From RGIG1681 sp045648025 (GTDB taxonomy: Bacteria; Bacillota; Clostridia; Christensenellales; UBA1242), in assembly GCA_045648025.1 (NCBI GenBank), contig JAZRNH010000059.1:1-64000 (forward strand): 64,000 nt of DNA. The letters run 5' to 3'. A program made the position numbers and the translations under genes. Each line of letters opens with the position of its first letter. Position 1 is the stretch's first letter. The notes under the pieces were generated by a model. It was given only the letters and a program-made list of their open reading frames with translations, was not told where the DNA came from and searched no databases. This document shows positions 16,570 to 25,800 of this stretch, piece by piece.

Positions 16570-17229
16570 TTAAACTTTGTCTAATATAATTGCTTTATTT
16601 CCTTCAATAAACGAAACCGGCTTATACTCCCCGCCAAAAAAATATCTATTTCCATCTGCATATCTATAAAATAAATATACTTTTGTATCTTTGTTTTCTT
16701 GTTCTATTATTTCATTACAAACAATGTTTGGAACGTGCGTATAGGTTTTTCTTGCGTAATTAAGACTTTCTTTTTCATTTTCTAAATAATATTTAATCTT
16801 CTTATCTCGTTCTATCCAATTATCATCATATACGCCATTTCTTATTTGTGTTTTTAATAAAACAATATTTTTTTCTTGATTATAATACATTCCTTTTTGA
16901 TGATTAAAATTGTTTGCCAACGCACAAATAGTTAAACTTGTTATTAAGTCCCCTTCTTTTAAATCCTCAATCTTGGTCGCTGGGCAAATATCCTCTTTAT
17001 ATTCGTTCATAATATCAATAGCTGTTTTTAATCCTGCTTCATGTATTGCATTATATTGATCTTTCTTTATTGTTCTTATCGAAGGATTGTTTAAAAACTT
17101 TACAATATCTCCGTCATTGTTTAATGCTTTTATTTTTCCCATAAAATATTTTATAGATAAATTAAAGTCTTTCCCCATTTCCTTCAACAGCAATTCTTCA
17201 TTCTTTAGAATTTCATCTCTTAAACGCAT
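16570..17229 (-). CDS. Last gene of the MORC-Z1 operon; possible DNA-reader protein
   Basis: The 219-aa protein is not a recognised family. Residues about 115-219 follow a pattern like SRA-like readers of modified DNA: NGVYDDNWIERD, then KIKYYLEN, NYARKTYTHVPN and a final VYLFYRYADG...YFFGGEYKPV. In that family the order is DRW, a Y-G strand, an N-rich segment and a VxLF...YxYxG end. The N-terminal half is helical and has KFLNNPSIRTIKKDQ. It starts 4 nt after the DUF4420 gene ends. The reader role is inference. Confidence 0.65.
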   Translation of the reverse strand: MRLRDEILKNEELLLKEMGKDFNLSIKYFMGKIKALNNDGDIVKFLNNPSIRTIKKDQYNAIHEAGLKTAIDIMNEYKEDICPATKIEDLKEGDLITSLTICALANNFNHQKGMYYNQEKNIVLLKTQIRNGVYDDNWIERDKKIKYYLENEKESLNYARKTYTHVPNIVCNEIIEQENKDTKVYLFYRYADGNRYFFGGEYKPVSFIEGNKAIILDKV

Positions 17230-17232
17230 ATT

Positions 17233-18144
17233 TTAAATTAATCTCCTTAATTCATCAAAATCAGAATCTTTTATATTTGAGAAATCAACATCATATCTAA
17301 CATTAGATATACCTTCAGGTATAACATCAACAAGTTTTGGAATATTATTAGAATTATATAATTTTATACCTTCATACGTTTCGTTTTTATTACAATTTAT
17401 TCCTTGATAATCCTCATTCAATCCCAACTTCTTCATCAATAATTCAATCGCCAGCATTTGATTTTTGTTATCCAACAAAGCAATGGTTTGTTTACATAAT
17501 TGATATAAAGACAATCCCAATTCACATGGTTTTAACTTGCAAGAAACGACAAACACATTTAAATGTTTTCTTGCAATTTGATCTTTCCCAAACGAATGAA
17601 TTCTAACATCTTTGATTGTCGACTTAACTTCTAATTTTGTTTTTTCACTTAACTCAAAGTCATGCTTATTGAAAAAATCTGTATGCCAACTTTTATAACA
17701 ATCAAATCCTCTTTCGTATAAGTAATTTATTAAAGATAATTCACCATATAATCCAATCTCTAATACCTTATCATGCATACTTACAACTGAAAAAATTGTT
17801 TCTAATGAATAGAATAATTTCAACATTTCGTCTGCGCTTAATGCATTATCATTTTTTATAAATAAATAATCACACACTCTTTCAAAATGAGCAATACTGT
17901 TTTCATCTTTCTTCTTACAAATTAAAATATGATAATTTCCAATCTCGTTTTCATTTATCTCTAAAATAATGTTATTTTTCATAAGAAAAAACTCATTTTC
18001 AAAAGATACAGATTCTCTAATATTTTCTGTGTTTCTTATCAAAATTGAGTGTCTTTTCTCTACATCAACACATACAACAACATTTTTGCCTTCAACATCT
18101 GCTTTTGTAATATTTGTAAAATATTGATTACAATTAATTTTCAT
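17233..18144 (-). CDS. PD-(D/E)XK protein, DUF4420 type
   Basis: The 303-aa protein shows the PD-(D/E)XK nuclease pattern in its second half: a GE pair (GLYGELSLINYL, E about 135), D162 in NKHDFEL, and LEVKST with E172 and K174. This matches DUF4420 proteins, which are regularly found in Z1/MORC operons and are the likely DNA-cutting subunit. The ATG at 18144 is chosen over the one at 18165 because GGGAG lies 9 nt before it. Its start overlaps the end of the Z1 gene by 11 nt, suggesting coupled translation. Confidence 0.8.
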   Translation of the reverse strand: MKINCNQYFTNITKADVEGKNVVVCVDVEKRHSILIRNTENIRESVSFENEFFLMKNNIILEINENEIGNYHILICKKKDENSIAHFERVCDYLFIKNDNALSADEMLKLFYSLETIFSVVSMHDKVLEIGLYGELSLINYLYERGFDCYKSWHTDFFNKHDFELSEKTKLEVKSTIKDVRIHSFGKDQIARKHLNVFVVSCKLKPCELGLSLYQLCKQTIALLDNKNQMLAIELLMKKLGLNEDYQGINCNKNETYEGIKLYNSNNIPKLVDVIPEGISNVRYDVDFSNIKDSDFDELRRLI

Positions 18145-20281
18145 AGTCAAACTCTCCCGTAACATACTTTGTTGTTCTACTATCGTATGGATAATTGATT
18201 GTTAAAAAAGGTACCAAATTGTCTTTTTCTTCTTTATTTGTGTAAACATAATGAACTTGAATATTGAGTTTGTTTTCAAATACACCTTTATCACCGACAT
18301 AACCATTTGTAACCTGATAACTTTCAGGAAGTTCCTTAATTGCCATACCATTAGACATTGTACTACGATATTGATTTTCTCCATCTCTCATTTTAACTAA
18401 TGTGAAAGAATCGGGGATTAAATCTGCTTTAACAGAATCTATTAGAGATTGAAATACATATCTATTAATATTTGTACACTCATAAGGAAAACTCCATCTT
18501 TTTAACACTTTTTCATAAAAATCTAGTAATGAAATATTCTCATAATATTTATGAACATGTTCATTATTTCTCCCATAAAAATATGATTGCGGATTTCCTA
18601 AGGTTTTAAAATACTCTTCTAAAATTTGATAATTGTTTTTATATTCTTTATCACTTGCATAACTTAATGAACGATCATAAGTATATCCAGCATTAATCTC
18701 GCCTAAGGTTACTGTTTTTGAAATTGTCTTTCTGGTTAAAATTAACTTCTTATTACTTAAAACAAACACCCTTTTCATTTTTTGCATAGGCTGACCAGTT
18801 TTTAAAAAGTTTCTAATTGTTTGCCATAAATAATTTTCATGATTATTAATATCAACAAAATACCTTTTCATTTCTTGAGGCATATAAACCTTACATAAAT
18901 CTAAATAATTTTGTTTATAACCAAACCATCTTGCACGTTGCAAAGTATTATCTACAGGGTTTTCTTTTGCAGTTCTATAAATATATGTAACAGCTAAGTT
19001 TTTTAAAGTTATACCTCTTTCTAGCATATTTCCGCCAACATATATTTTATATTTGTAAAATTTATCCATTCCAATATCTTGCGAGTCGTTACTACCTTCT
19101 TTTGTATTAATTTGGTACACTCTTGTTTTATTTAAATTTTTCTTTATTACAACATACAAATCATCAAATGGCGGAAAGTAATTTGAATCCGTCACCATTT
19201 CTTCTTCGTAAATTTGTTTAAATTCATTATATAAATCATCATATCCAAGAGAACAATCATCAGAAATAACACTTGTAATTGAGTCTAACTCATTTTTTAC
19301 TTTATCGTAAATAATGTTTTGAACTGCTGTGCTAGATGATGGATGCACTAACATACTATGTGCACTTGTATCACCTCTTAAGTACCTAACACCACATCCC
19401 AAAATAAAATATTTTAAAGCATCACAGAATGATTTTGGTACACCCAATTTGAAGTTTTCCGTATCATTTGCTTCTTCAACTAATGTGTTTTCCATTGTAT
19501 CATGAAATACATTTGCTCCTGTATATCCATTACCAGGTTCTACCAATACACAGTCATCCGGAGAAAGATTATCTAGAGCTGTAGATAGTAATAAATTTGA
19601 TTGAGGTGTGGCTGTAACAGACAAGTAGGTTCCCCTCTTGACAAATTTTACACAATTTAAGATTGCTTGACTTACGGCTTTGGGTCTGTTTTTTGCTCCA
19701 GGAGAATATTCATCACCCTCATCATCGACAATTAGTGAAGGAACATCTGATAATGACGAAGTCAATTGCTCCAAGTTTGCCAAATTTGATTCACTTGTTT
19801 TACTTTTGTGCTTTAACACCATTAAAATAACTTTGCAACCACAATTAATTCTTTGCTTAACTTCTCTAGCATCAGCATTGTTGATATCCATAATTAAGAT
19901 ATCATCATTATTAGAAAACTCTTCTAAAATTCTATCTTTGTTTTGTGATAAAAGATTGGTTTTTGTTCCACCAATAACATATGCTATGTCATAACCATTA
20001 TCAAATGCAAGGGCTATTGTGCTTATGAAAAAAGATGTCTTACCGCTTTGAACTTTACCAAGACATAATAATTTATTCATTTTTTCATATGGGCTAGTTG
20101 GCGAAACAAACTTTAACAACGCTTTCGTTGCATTTGAAAAAACATTATTAAGATTTGTTTCTGACCAAGACTCTTTCATGTGTTCACAAAGGGTCCTTTT
20201 ATAAGGACCGTCTGTAATAACATTTGTAATGTATTTACATTCATTAGCTTCAACTTGCTCGTTTATAACAGTTTCTGACAT
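18134..20281 (-). CDS. Z1-domain helicase-like ATPase
   Basis: The 715-aa protein is a superfamily II helicase-like ATPase of the Z1 type. Walker A is GKVQSGKT (75-82), motif II is DDEGDE (186-191), motif III is SVTATPQS (221-228), GGNMLERGITLKNL lies at 416-429 and the arginine-finger motif QRARWFGYK at 448-456. Z1 proteins occur in restriction systems with DUF4420 and MORC-type ATPases, where they likely move on DNA. It lies 7 nt after the ATPase gene. GTAGG precedes its ATG. Confidence 0.9.
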   Translation of the reverse strand: MSETVINEQVEANECKYITNVITDGPYKRTLCEHMKESWSETNLNNVFSNATKALLKFVSPTSPYEKMNKLLCLGKVQSGKTSFFISTIALAFDNGYDIAYVIGGTKTNLLSQNKDRILEEFSNNDDILIMDINNADAREVKQRINCGCKVILMVLKHKSKTSESNLANLEQLTSSLSDVPSLIVDDEGDEYSPGAKNRPKAVSQAILNCVKFVKRGTYLSVTATPQSNLLLSTALDNLSPDDCVLVEPGNGYTGANVFHDTMENTLVEEANDTENFKLGVPKSFCDALKYFILGCGVRYLRGDTSAHSMLVHPSSSTAVQNIIYDKVKNELDSITSVISDDCSLGYDDLYNEFKQIYEEEMVTDSNYFPPFDDLYVVIKKNLNKTRVYQINTKEGSNDSQDIGMDKFYKYKIYVGGNMLERGITLKNLAVTYIYRTAKENPVDNTLQRARWFGYKQNYLDLCKVYMPQEMKRYFVDINNHENYLWQTIRNFLKTGQPMQKMKRVFVLSNKKLILTRKTISKTVTLGEINAGYTYDRSLSYASDKEYKNNYQILEEYFKTLGNPQSYFYGRNNEHVHKYYENISLLDFYEKVLKRWSFPYECTNINRYVFQSLIDSVKADLIPDSFTLVKMRDGENQYRSTMSNGMAIKELPESYQVTNGYVGDKGVFENKLNIQVHYVYTNKEEKDNLVPFLTINYPYDSRTTKYVTGEFDYEN

Positions 20282-20288
20282 ATTTTAC

Positions 20289-21779
20289 CTACTTTACACT
20301 TCTAATTATAGAGTTTATTATGCTTAAAATTTTATAAGCATCTGAATTTCCATTGTTTTTAGATGTAATAATCGACACACATACCGTAATTGCCATTTTT
20401 TGTAAAAATTCAAGGTTGCTTTTTGTTTTTCCCAATCCGCTAAAAAATTCCAAACCATAGTTTATTGTTAAATCATATTCTGATGGTTGATTCTTTGTAT
20501 GTATTTTAATCCAATCATTAAAATCATTATTTTCAAATTTTACATTAAATACATAGTGTACACCTTGAACATCAATTTCAACAGGCTCAAACTCATCTTC
20601 TCTAACAGCGCTATCAATTGAATTTTTTAAACTTTGAGAAACTTCTTTTTCAATTTCTGAATCAACAACTGTATTAACTATTTGCTCTATTTTTGAATTA
20701 TCAATAGATTTAAATGATTTATTAATGTTGTTAGCAATCTGTTTTTTATTTTCTTTTGATATTGGTTTGTCTTCTTTTCTTAACTCTGAAGACTTGGCAA
20801 TGATTGCACCTGCTGCGCTTTTCAATTCTTCAATAAATCTATCTTCTACATCCCCTTCCCACATCAATTCATCTTTTGTGTAAGAAGGCTCCCAATTATC
20901 ACCCTTTAAATTAACTTCACCTATAATTCTTTGGTAAGGATAAAGGTTTGGTTTCCCAACCAATTTTGTTGGTCTATAATGTATTTTAATTGCCCTACCT
21001 TTTCTAAATAAAGTTAATCCTGAAAATTCAGTATCGGCTGTTGCTCTTATACCAACCCAACCATCAAATGAATATGCCTTACCCTCAACTTCAAATTGTC
21101 TTTCAAAAGTTGTCATATATGCACTACCGGTTGATTGATTTATCCAAAGTTCAGGTTTTTGATATTTAATTGGCTCTTTATTAACTGTCATAACTAATTC
21201 TTCGTTTCTAATATCTAGCGAATACATTTCTGATAACGATCTGATTAAAGAATTAATTTTATTGGCACTTATTTTTTTGTTAAGAATCTCAATTTTAATA
21301 ATTGTGTAATGTTCATTTTCATCACATTCTTCTTTTGTTGCGGTAACTGCTTCTGGTGAATTTCTTGTAATTTCATCCACGTCAACAACAGCTTTATATT
21401 TATTTTTTGAACCAAACATTGTTGTTTCAACCGACCATAAAGAACCTAGGCATGTAGCAGAAGTTTTTAACCCCATTCCCTTTTCGCATCTTCCAGAGGT
21501 ATCTTCTGGTGGAGAATCTAATTTTAAAGCCCTCTTAAAATCTTCTATCTCCATGCCATACGCATTGTCATAAATTTTAATATATTCAGGATATATTTCA
21601 ATATTTATGTGACATTTATGTTGTCCAATTGCAGCCAATTCTTTTTTATGAGAAATAAAACTTTGTGTTGAATTATCAATAAATTCTGCAAATGCATTTT
21701 CAATTTTATATGATTGATTTTTATATGTTCCTAAAATACTTGACCCAGGTCTAATATTTACTAAGAATTCTTCTCTCAT
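20289..21779 (-). CDS. MORC/GHKL-type ATPase of a restriction system
   Basis: The 496-aa protein has a GHKL ATP-binding domain: motif N in ENAFAEFIDNSTQS (27-40), the DxGxG-like IYDNAYGM (D71) and the glycine-rich lid GMGLKTSATCLG (101-112). A ribosomal-S5-like second domain seems to follow, with FSGLTLFRKGRAIKIHYRP. This combination is that of prokaryotic MORC homologues in restriction systems, thought to clamp DNA on ATP binding. The start overlaps the methyltransferase stop by 4 nt (ATGA), so translation is coupled. It ends in TAG. Confidence 0.85.
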   Translation of the reverse strand: MREEFLVNIRPGSSILGTYKNQSYKIENAFAEFIDNSTQSFISHKKELAAIGQHKCHINIEIYPEYIKIYDNAYGMEIEDFKRALKLDSPPEDTSGRCEKGMGLKTSATCLGSLWSVETTMFGSKNKYKAVVDVDEITRNSPEAVTATKEECDENEHYTIIKIEILNKKISANKINSLIRSLSEMYSLDIRNEELVMTVNKEPIKYQKPELWINQSTGSAYMTTFERQFEVEGKAYSFDGWVGIRATADTEFSGLTLFRKGRAIKIHYRPTKLVGKPNLYPYQRIIGEVNLKGDNWEPSYTKDELMWEGDVEDRFIEELKSAAGAIIAKSSELRKEDKPISKENKKQIANNINKSFKSIDNSKIEQIVNTVVDSEIEKEVSQSLKNSIDSAVREDEFEPVEIDVQGVHYVFNVKFENNDFNDWIKIHTKNQPSEYDLTINYGLEFFSGLGKTKSNLEFLQKMAITVCVSIITSKNNGNSDAYKILSIINSIIRSVK

Positions 21780-22984
21780 TTATTCTCCTCCACAAAGTCA
21801 ACAAATTGTTTAAAGACATTATAAATAACATCAACATTAACAGCATTTCCAAATTGTTTATAAGCCAATCTCATGTTGTTATCAATTTTAAAATCCTGTG
21901 AGAAACTTTGTAAATTTGCTGTTTCTCTTGGTGTTAAATATCTTTTATATTTGCCAACAATAGGAACATGCACCATAGCAACAAGCGCAGGAAATTCTGT
22001 TGGTTGTTTTACTCTAACACCAGATGGTCTAAACTGAATAATTCCATCAAAAACAGAGTCTATCATTCCATTAACTTGCCACTCAAATTTTCTGTGCGTC
22101 TTTTTGATATCTTTTAATTGATTGTTAGCAGTATACCATTTGTCAATAAATTCTTTATTTTCTTCATACAATTCTTTGTTCTTTTGAACAAATTCTTTTT
22201 TCCATTGAGGAAATTTAGAAGTATCAGTCTTTTTATAAAATTCATCGCTCCAAATTGGGAACCCAATAATTTTTCTTTTTATACCTTTTATAAAATCATC
22301 CCAAAGTTTTAAAACTCTTTCCTCATAATCTGTAATCTTAAATGATTGCAATTTATATTCTTTTGTATTCTTTGTCATTAATACGCTGTCAATAGAACAA
22401 GTATTTTTTTGTCTTGGCGGAATTGAAATTTTAATCTCTTTATTAAAATAATCATTTTTTACTGCCACAATTACAGCTCTTTCTCTTAACTGTGGAACCC
22501 CTAGATAATGAGGACTTACAATCATTGGATTTTCAATAACATTATAACCCAAATTTTTAAGTTCCTGCCTTATTCGTATCCAAGTATTTCCCTTGTCGTG
22601 AGAAACCAAATTTCTAACATTTTCAAGAATTACATATCTAGGACTACCATACATAAGATTATGGTATTGTAATATTCTTACAATATCAAAAAACAAGACA
22701 CCTCTAGCATCTTGGAAACCTTTTCTTTGTCCCGCTTTTGAAAATGATTGACATGGGAATCCAGCACAAAGAACGTCAAATTCAGGGATATCCTCTGGGT
22801 TAACCTTTGTAATATCACTATAAGCTTCAATATTATAATTATTTTTATAAGTTTCAGCTGTTTCTTTATTTATTTCTGAGGCATATACGCATTTGCCACC
22901 CAATCTTTCCATTGCTTGGTGAAAACCACCAATACCAGCAAATAAATCTATAAATTTAAATCCATTATCAAAAAAACTATTCAT
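21776..22984 (-). CDS. C5-cytosine DNA methyltransferase
   Basis: The 402-aa protein transfers a methyl group to C5 of cytosine in a specific site, protecting host DNA from the operon's nuclease. Motif I is FIDLFAGIGGFHQAMERLG (11-29), motif IV is GFPCQSFS with nucleophile Cys78, motif VI is ENVRNL, motif VIII is QLRERAVIVA and motif X is QFGNAVNV. The target-recognition region lies between motifs VIII and IX; the recognised site cannot be read from sequence. It starts 3 nt after the upstream gene ends. Confidence 0.95.
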   Translation of the reverse strand: MNSFFDNGFKFIDLFAGIGGFHQAMERLGGKCVYASEINKETAETYKNNYNIEAYSDITKVNPEDIPEFDVLCAGFPCQSFSKAGQRKGFQDARGVLFFDIVRILQYHNLMYGSPRYVILENVRNLVSHDKGNTWIRIRQELKNLGYNVIENPMIVSPHYLGVPQLRERAVIVAVKNDYFNKEIKISIPPRQKNTCSIDSVLMTKNTKEYKLQSFKITDYEERVLKLWDDFIKGIKRKIIGFPIWSDEFYKKTDTSKFPQWKKEFVQKNKELYEENKEFIDKWYTANNQLKDIKKTHRKFEWQVNGMIDSVFDGIIQFRPSGVRVKQPTEFPALVAMVHVPIVGKYKRYLTPRETANLQSFSQDFKIDNNMRLAYKQFGNAVNVDVIYNVFKQFVDFVEENK

Positions 22985-22987
22985 TTG

Positions 22988-23551
22988 TTATTCTGCCTTA
23001 TTATTATCTATATAATTATCTAAAAATGTTTCAAAATATTCTGGTCTGAACACCCATATCTTTTGATCAGAACATGTCGTTTGCTCAAATCCTTTTTTAT
23101 ATCCATCTTGCAAATCTTTCACTTCCACATAGCAAGATCTATTCGTATTATGACTTATATAACGATATGCATTCCACGCAACCATAATTGGATTATTGTC
23201 AAAGTTATAATAACCAAGGATTACTAAAACCTCAGTGTCTGTTGTATCAATGTAATTGTCAATATTGTCTTTTCTAATATTTGTTACTTGCACTCTTCTA
23301 ATATGTGGCTTACCTGCCCAACCAGCACCAGTAATATTTTTTAAATATGTAACTATTCTATACCTTTTATTATTTTTTTCCAAAACAAACTCATAAGGAA
23401 CACGTTTCGTATTAACTCTTTCTTTAATAACAAAACCATTTACAGAAACAAATTCTTCAAATTTCTGTAATAATTCCCCTTTTTCATAGACTTTTTCAGG
23501 CTTATCGTAAACTAAATTATTTGCTTTATCAATATTGATATATTGAACCAT
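22988..23551 (-). CDS. First gene of the MORC-Z1 operon; possible recognition module
   Basis: The 187-aa protein has the order R-R-V-Q-V (PHIRRVQVTN), a hydrophobic LVILGYYNFD strand and a VAWNAYRY strand, ending in IWVFRPEYFETFLDNY. A similar RIQ...LLGYD...FxAWD...RPEQF pattern is known to me from restriction-associated proteins of uncertain function. A DNA-recognition or nuclease-accessory role is inference. No catalytic triad is obvious. AAGGAG lies 10 nt before the ATG. Confidence 0.65.
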   Translation of the reverse strand: MVQYINIDKANNLVYDKPEKVYEKGELLQKFEEFVSVNGFVIKERVNTKRVPYEFVLEKNNKRYRIVTYLKNITGAGWAGKPHIRRVQVTNIRKDNIDNYIDTTDTEVLVILGYYNFDNNPIMVAWNAYRYISHNTNRSCYVEVKDLQDGYKKGFEQTTCSDQKIWVFRPEYFETFLDNYIDNNKAE

Positions 23552-23591
23552 CTTGCTTTTTCTCCTTAGTTAAGCATAAATTTCCAACTAC

Positions 23592-23597
23592 ATTATA
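23592..23597 (-). promoter_or_regulatory. Extended -10 of the MORC-Z1 operon
   Basis: TGT-TATAAT on the minus strand, about 40 nt before the first ATG. The -35 region is poor (ATACAA at 17 nt). Confidence 0.5.
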
Positions 23598-23659
23598 ACA
23601 TACTTTTCTGATTTTTGTATAAAATTACAAAATAAATATAATTTATTTTTAGAAAATAC

Positions 23660-23688
23660 TTGCAATTATCACTTTAAAGAGTTAAAAC
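23660..23688 (+). promoter_or_regulatory. Possible promoter of the 78-aa gene
   Basis: TTGCAA (23660-23665), a 17-nt spacer and TAAAAC (23683-23688). Confidence 0.35.
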
Positions 23689-23717
23689 ACACACCAACTA
23701 TTTAATGTGAGGTGTTT

Positions 23718-23954
23718 ATGGATAACAAAATTTTAGCAGAAATGATCAAAGAAAAATACTATGAAGAAAAGATGACTGCAGATTACAAACTTCAACTCAA
23801 TAAAGTTGTTGAAATGGAAGACAAATTTCTAAAAGACTTTTCAAAAAACAAATGGAAAGAATATTTATATTTAGACATAGAAAAAGGTCAACTCCATTCA
23901 CTTGAAGTTGACCAAATTATTGAGTTTGTTATTAAATTTTTACTTAATCCTTAA
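23718..23954 (+). CDS. Small charged protein between the two defence operons
   Basis: The 78-aa, strongly charged and helical protein lies on the plus strand between two minus-strand defence operons. The ATG at 23718 is chosen over the GTG at 23712 because GAGG lies 5 nt before the ATG and overlaps the GTG. No family was recognised. It shares no transcript with its neighbours. A regulator or antitoxin-like role is possible only from position. Confidence 0.65.
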   Translation: MDNKILAEMIKEKYYEEKMTADYKLQLNKVVEMEDKFLKDFSKNKWKEYLYLDIEKGQLHSLEVDQIIEFVIKFLLNP

Positions 23955-23979
23955 TTATAAATATTTAATGAACAAAATA

Positions 23980-25161
23980 TTAAAACTTGAATTTCTTTTT
24001 GTAATCATTTTCTAGAGCGATACAAGCGCTATAATTAAAATATTCTCCCTGCTTATTAAAATTTTGTTTTATCTCTTCAGAATCATTAAATCTATTCATA
24101 AATTTTAATAAAGATATCAAACAAATAAAATCATCAGCAAAAATTCCCGCAAAAGTCTTATTCCAAGAAGTATTTAAATCGCAAACAATATATTTTAATT
24201 TTTTATACAAATTAAGTTGACTATCTGTCAAATTAAACCACTCGGAAGATAATAATGTCTTTTTTATATTATTTGTATCTATTGGATGCATTGATTTGTT
24301 TATTGACTTCAATAATTTGCTTATAAAACCAGCAAACATATCTGCCACACGAATCCCAAAGCATAGCTTAGAATCTTCGTCTGATACATTTTTTATTCCT
24401 ACATTTTTAGCGGACATAACAGTTTTTTGAGAATCTCCCTCTCTATCAATAATAAGACTATAATTATCAATCGAATTTTCTTCTAAAAAATGTTTAAAGC
24501 CGACAAATGGGGGATCATAATTCCAATTTAATGTATTAATATTTTCAATATCATCAAGCAAAAACAATATTTGCCTAAAAGACTCATTTTCTCTTTCTTT
24601 TAACACTAGATTAACTTGATTTTTCTTCATTCTTTCAATAAAAAATTTTCTTAAAGATCCTATTATATTGTCAGGTTTGTTATATATGCTATCAATAACA
24701 TTTTGTGGTTTATAAATAACTAACGCTTTAACTATTGAGTATTTCATTGAATTGATATCTACAAACAAATTACTTTTATAATTTTTAAACAGCTGATTAA
24801 TTATAAATTCTATTTTGCTAAACGTTGAAACATAAATAAATATATCTTCTGATAAAAAATCTAAAAAGTCATTTATAAAACCTATATTGAATTTTGAAAT
24901 TGAACGAAATCCATTGATAAAATAGTTGCTTTTAAAAGAATGACTTTTTAATTCTCCTTCTTGTTGTCTTTCTATGTATTTCATTTCAAAATCTTTATAT
25001 TTTTTACAAATAGAATCTTCTTTATCAGATTTCCACCCAACAATTACTGTAATAAAATTATCATAAAAATTATCAGCCGTTATTGTGTCATACCCTATTT
25101 GTCTACTATGCTCTGACTCATCATAATAAAATTTATATTTAAAATCCGTTTTTGTTATCAT
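23980..25161 (-). CDS. DUF3800-like protein (RNase H-like fold)
   Basis: The 393-aa protein begins with YKFYYDESEHSR and later has YSLIIDREGDSQ and FGIRVADMFAGFISKLL. These match the D-E at the start, the central D and the final AD..AG of DUF3800, predicted to be an RNase H-like nuclease. The C-terminal 100 residues are helical. GAGGAG sits 3 nt before the ATG. It is the last gene of the Fic-methyltransferase operon, 15 nt after the PD-(D/E)XK gene. No clear terminator follows. Confidence 0.72.
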   Translation of the reverse strand: MITKTDFKYKFYYDESEHSRQIGYDTITADNFYDNFITVIVGWKSDKEDSICKKYKDFEMKYIERQQEGELKSHSFKSNYFINGFRSISKFNIGFINDFLDFLSEDIFIYVSTFSKIEFIINQLFKNYKSNLFVDINSMKYSIVKALVIYKPQNVIDSIYNKPDNIIGSLRKFFIERMKKNQVNLVLKERENESFRQILFLLDDIENINTLNWNYDPPFVGFKHFLEENSIDNYSLIIDREGDSQKTVMSAKNVGIKNVSDEDSKLCFGIRVADMFAGFISKLLKSINKSMHPIDTNNIKKTLLSSEWFNLTDSQLNLYKKLKYIVCDLNTSWNKTFAGIFADDFICLISLLKFMNRFNDSEEIKQNFNKQGEYFNYSACIALENDYKKKFKF

Positions 25162-25176
25162 AATCTCCTCTAATAA

Positions 25177-25800
25177 TCATCCTTGTTCTTCATTTATTTC
25201 TTCATTATTAGAAAAATTAAGTATTAAATGAAATACTTTAAATTTGTTTTCATTGTTATCAATTTCTTCCGATTCAGCAATAAAATTAAACTTATATTCC
25301 ATCGATAAATTATTAAAATTAAATTTATCATTTAATCTATTAAATAATTTACAACTATCACCACTTTCAACAAAAGATATCATTCCCGCACAATCATAAG
25401 GAATTGGATATTTGCCAGAAATAAATCTGTTCAAACCATTTTGAACATATTCAGCATTAATATGAGATGCACAAATTTCATTTTTTAGAAATCGTTTACA
25501 CTCAAATGTAATACCCTCATCTGTCATAGAATCAATAAAAACAGTAATATCTGTTCTCCCCAAAGTCATCCCTGTTTCTTCATCAAAAGGCTCTAATTGA
25601 GATATGACATGATCAAAGTTAAACTTTTTCTTATGATTACGAATTTCTTTAATTAACAGATTTCTTCTTTGATCTTCTAACAAAATTTCATCTTGTGCAT
25701 TTATGGACATTTTCTTATAAGAATATATAATTAAGTTAATAAAATTTTCCAATAAATTTATTTTTATATCATTTACTAATTCAAAATTAATATTATTCAT
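25177..25800 (-). CDS. PD-(D/E)XK nuclease-like protein
   Basis: The 207-aa protein has a compact PD-(D/E)XK core: D84 in GRTDITVF, then E100 and K102 in ITFECKRF. Helical segments precede it. This is the likely cutting subunit for the adjacent adenine methyltransferase, but it fits no named restriction family I know. Its ATG overlaps the methyltransferase stop by 8 nt and has GGAGG in front, so the two are translationally coupled. Confidence 0.72.
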   Translation of the reverse strand: MNNINFELVNDIKINLLENFINLIIYSYKKMSINAQDEILLEDQRRNLLIKEIRNHKKKFNFDHVISQLEPFDEETGMTLGRTDITVFIDSMTDEGITFECKRFLKNEICASHINAEYVQNGLNRFISGKYPIPYDCAGMISFVESGDSCKLFNRLNDKFNFNNLSMEYKFNFIAESEEIDNNENKFKVFHLILNFSNNEEINEEQG

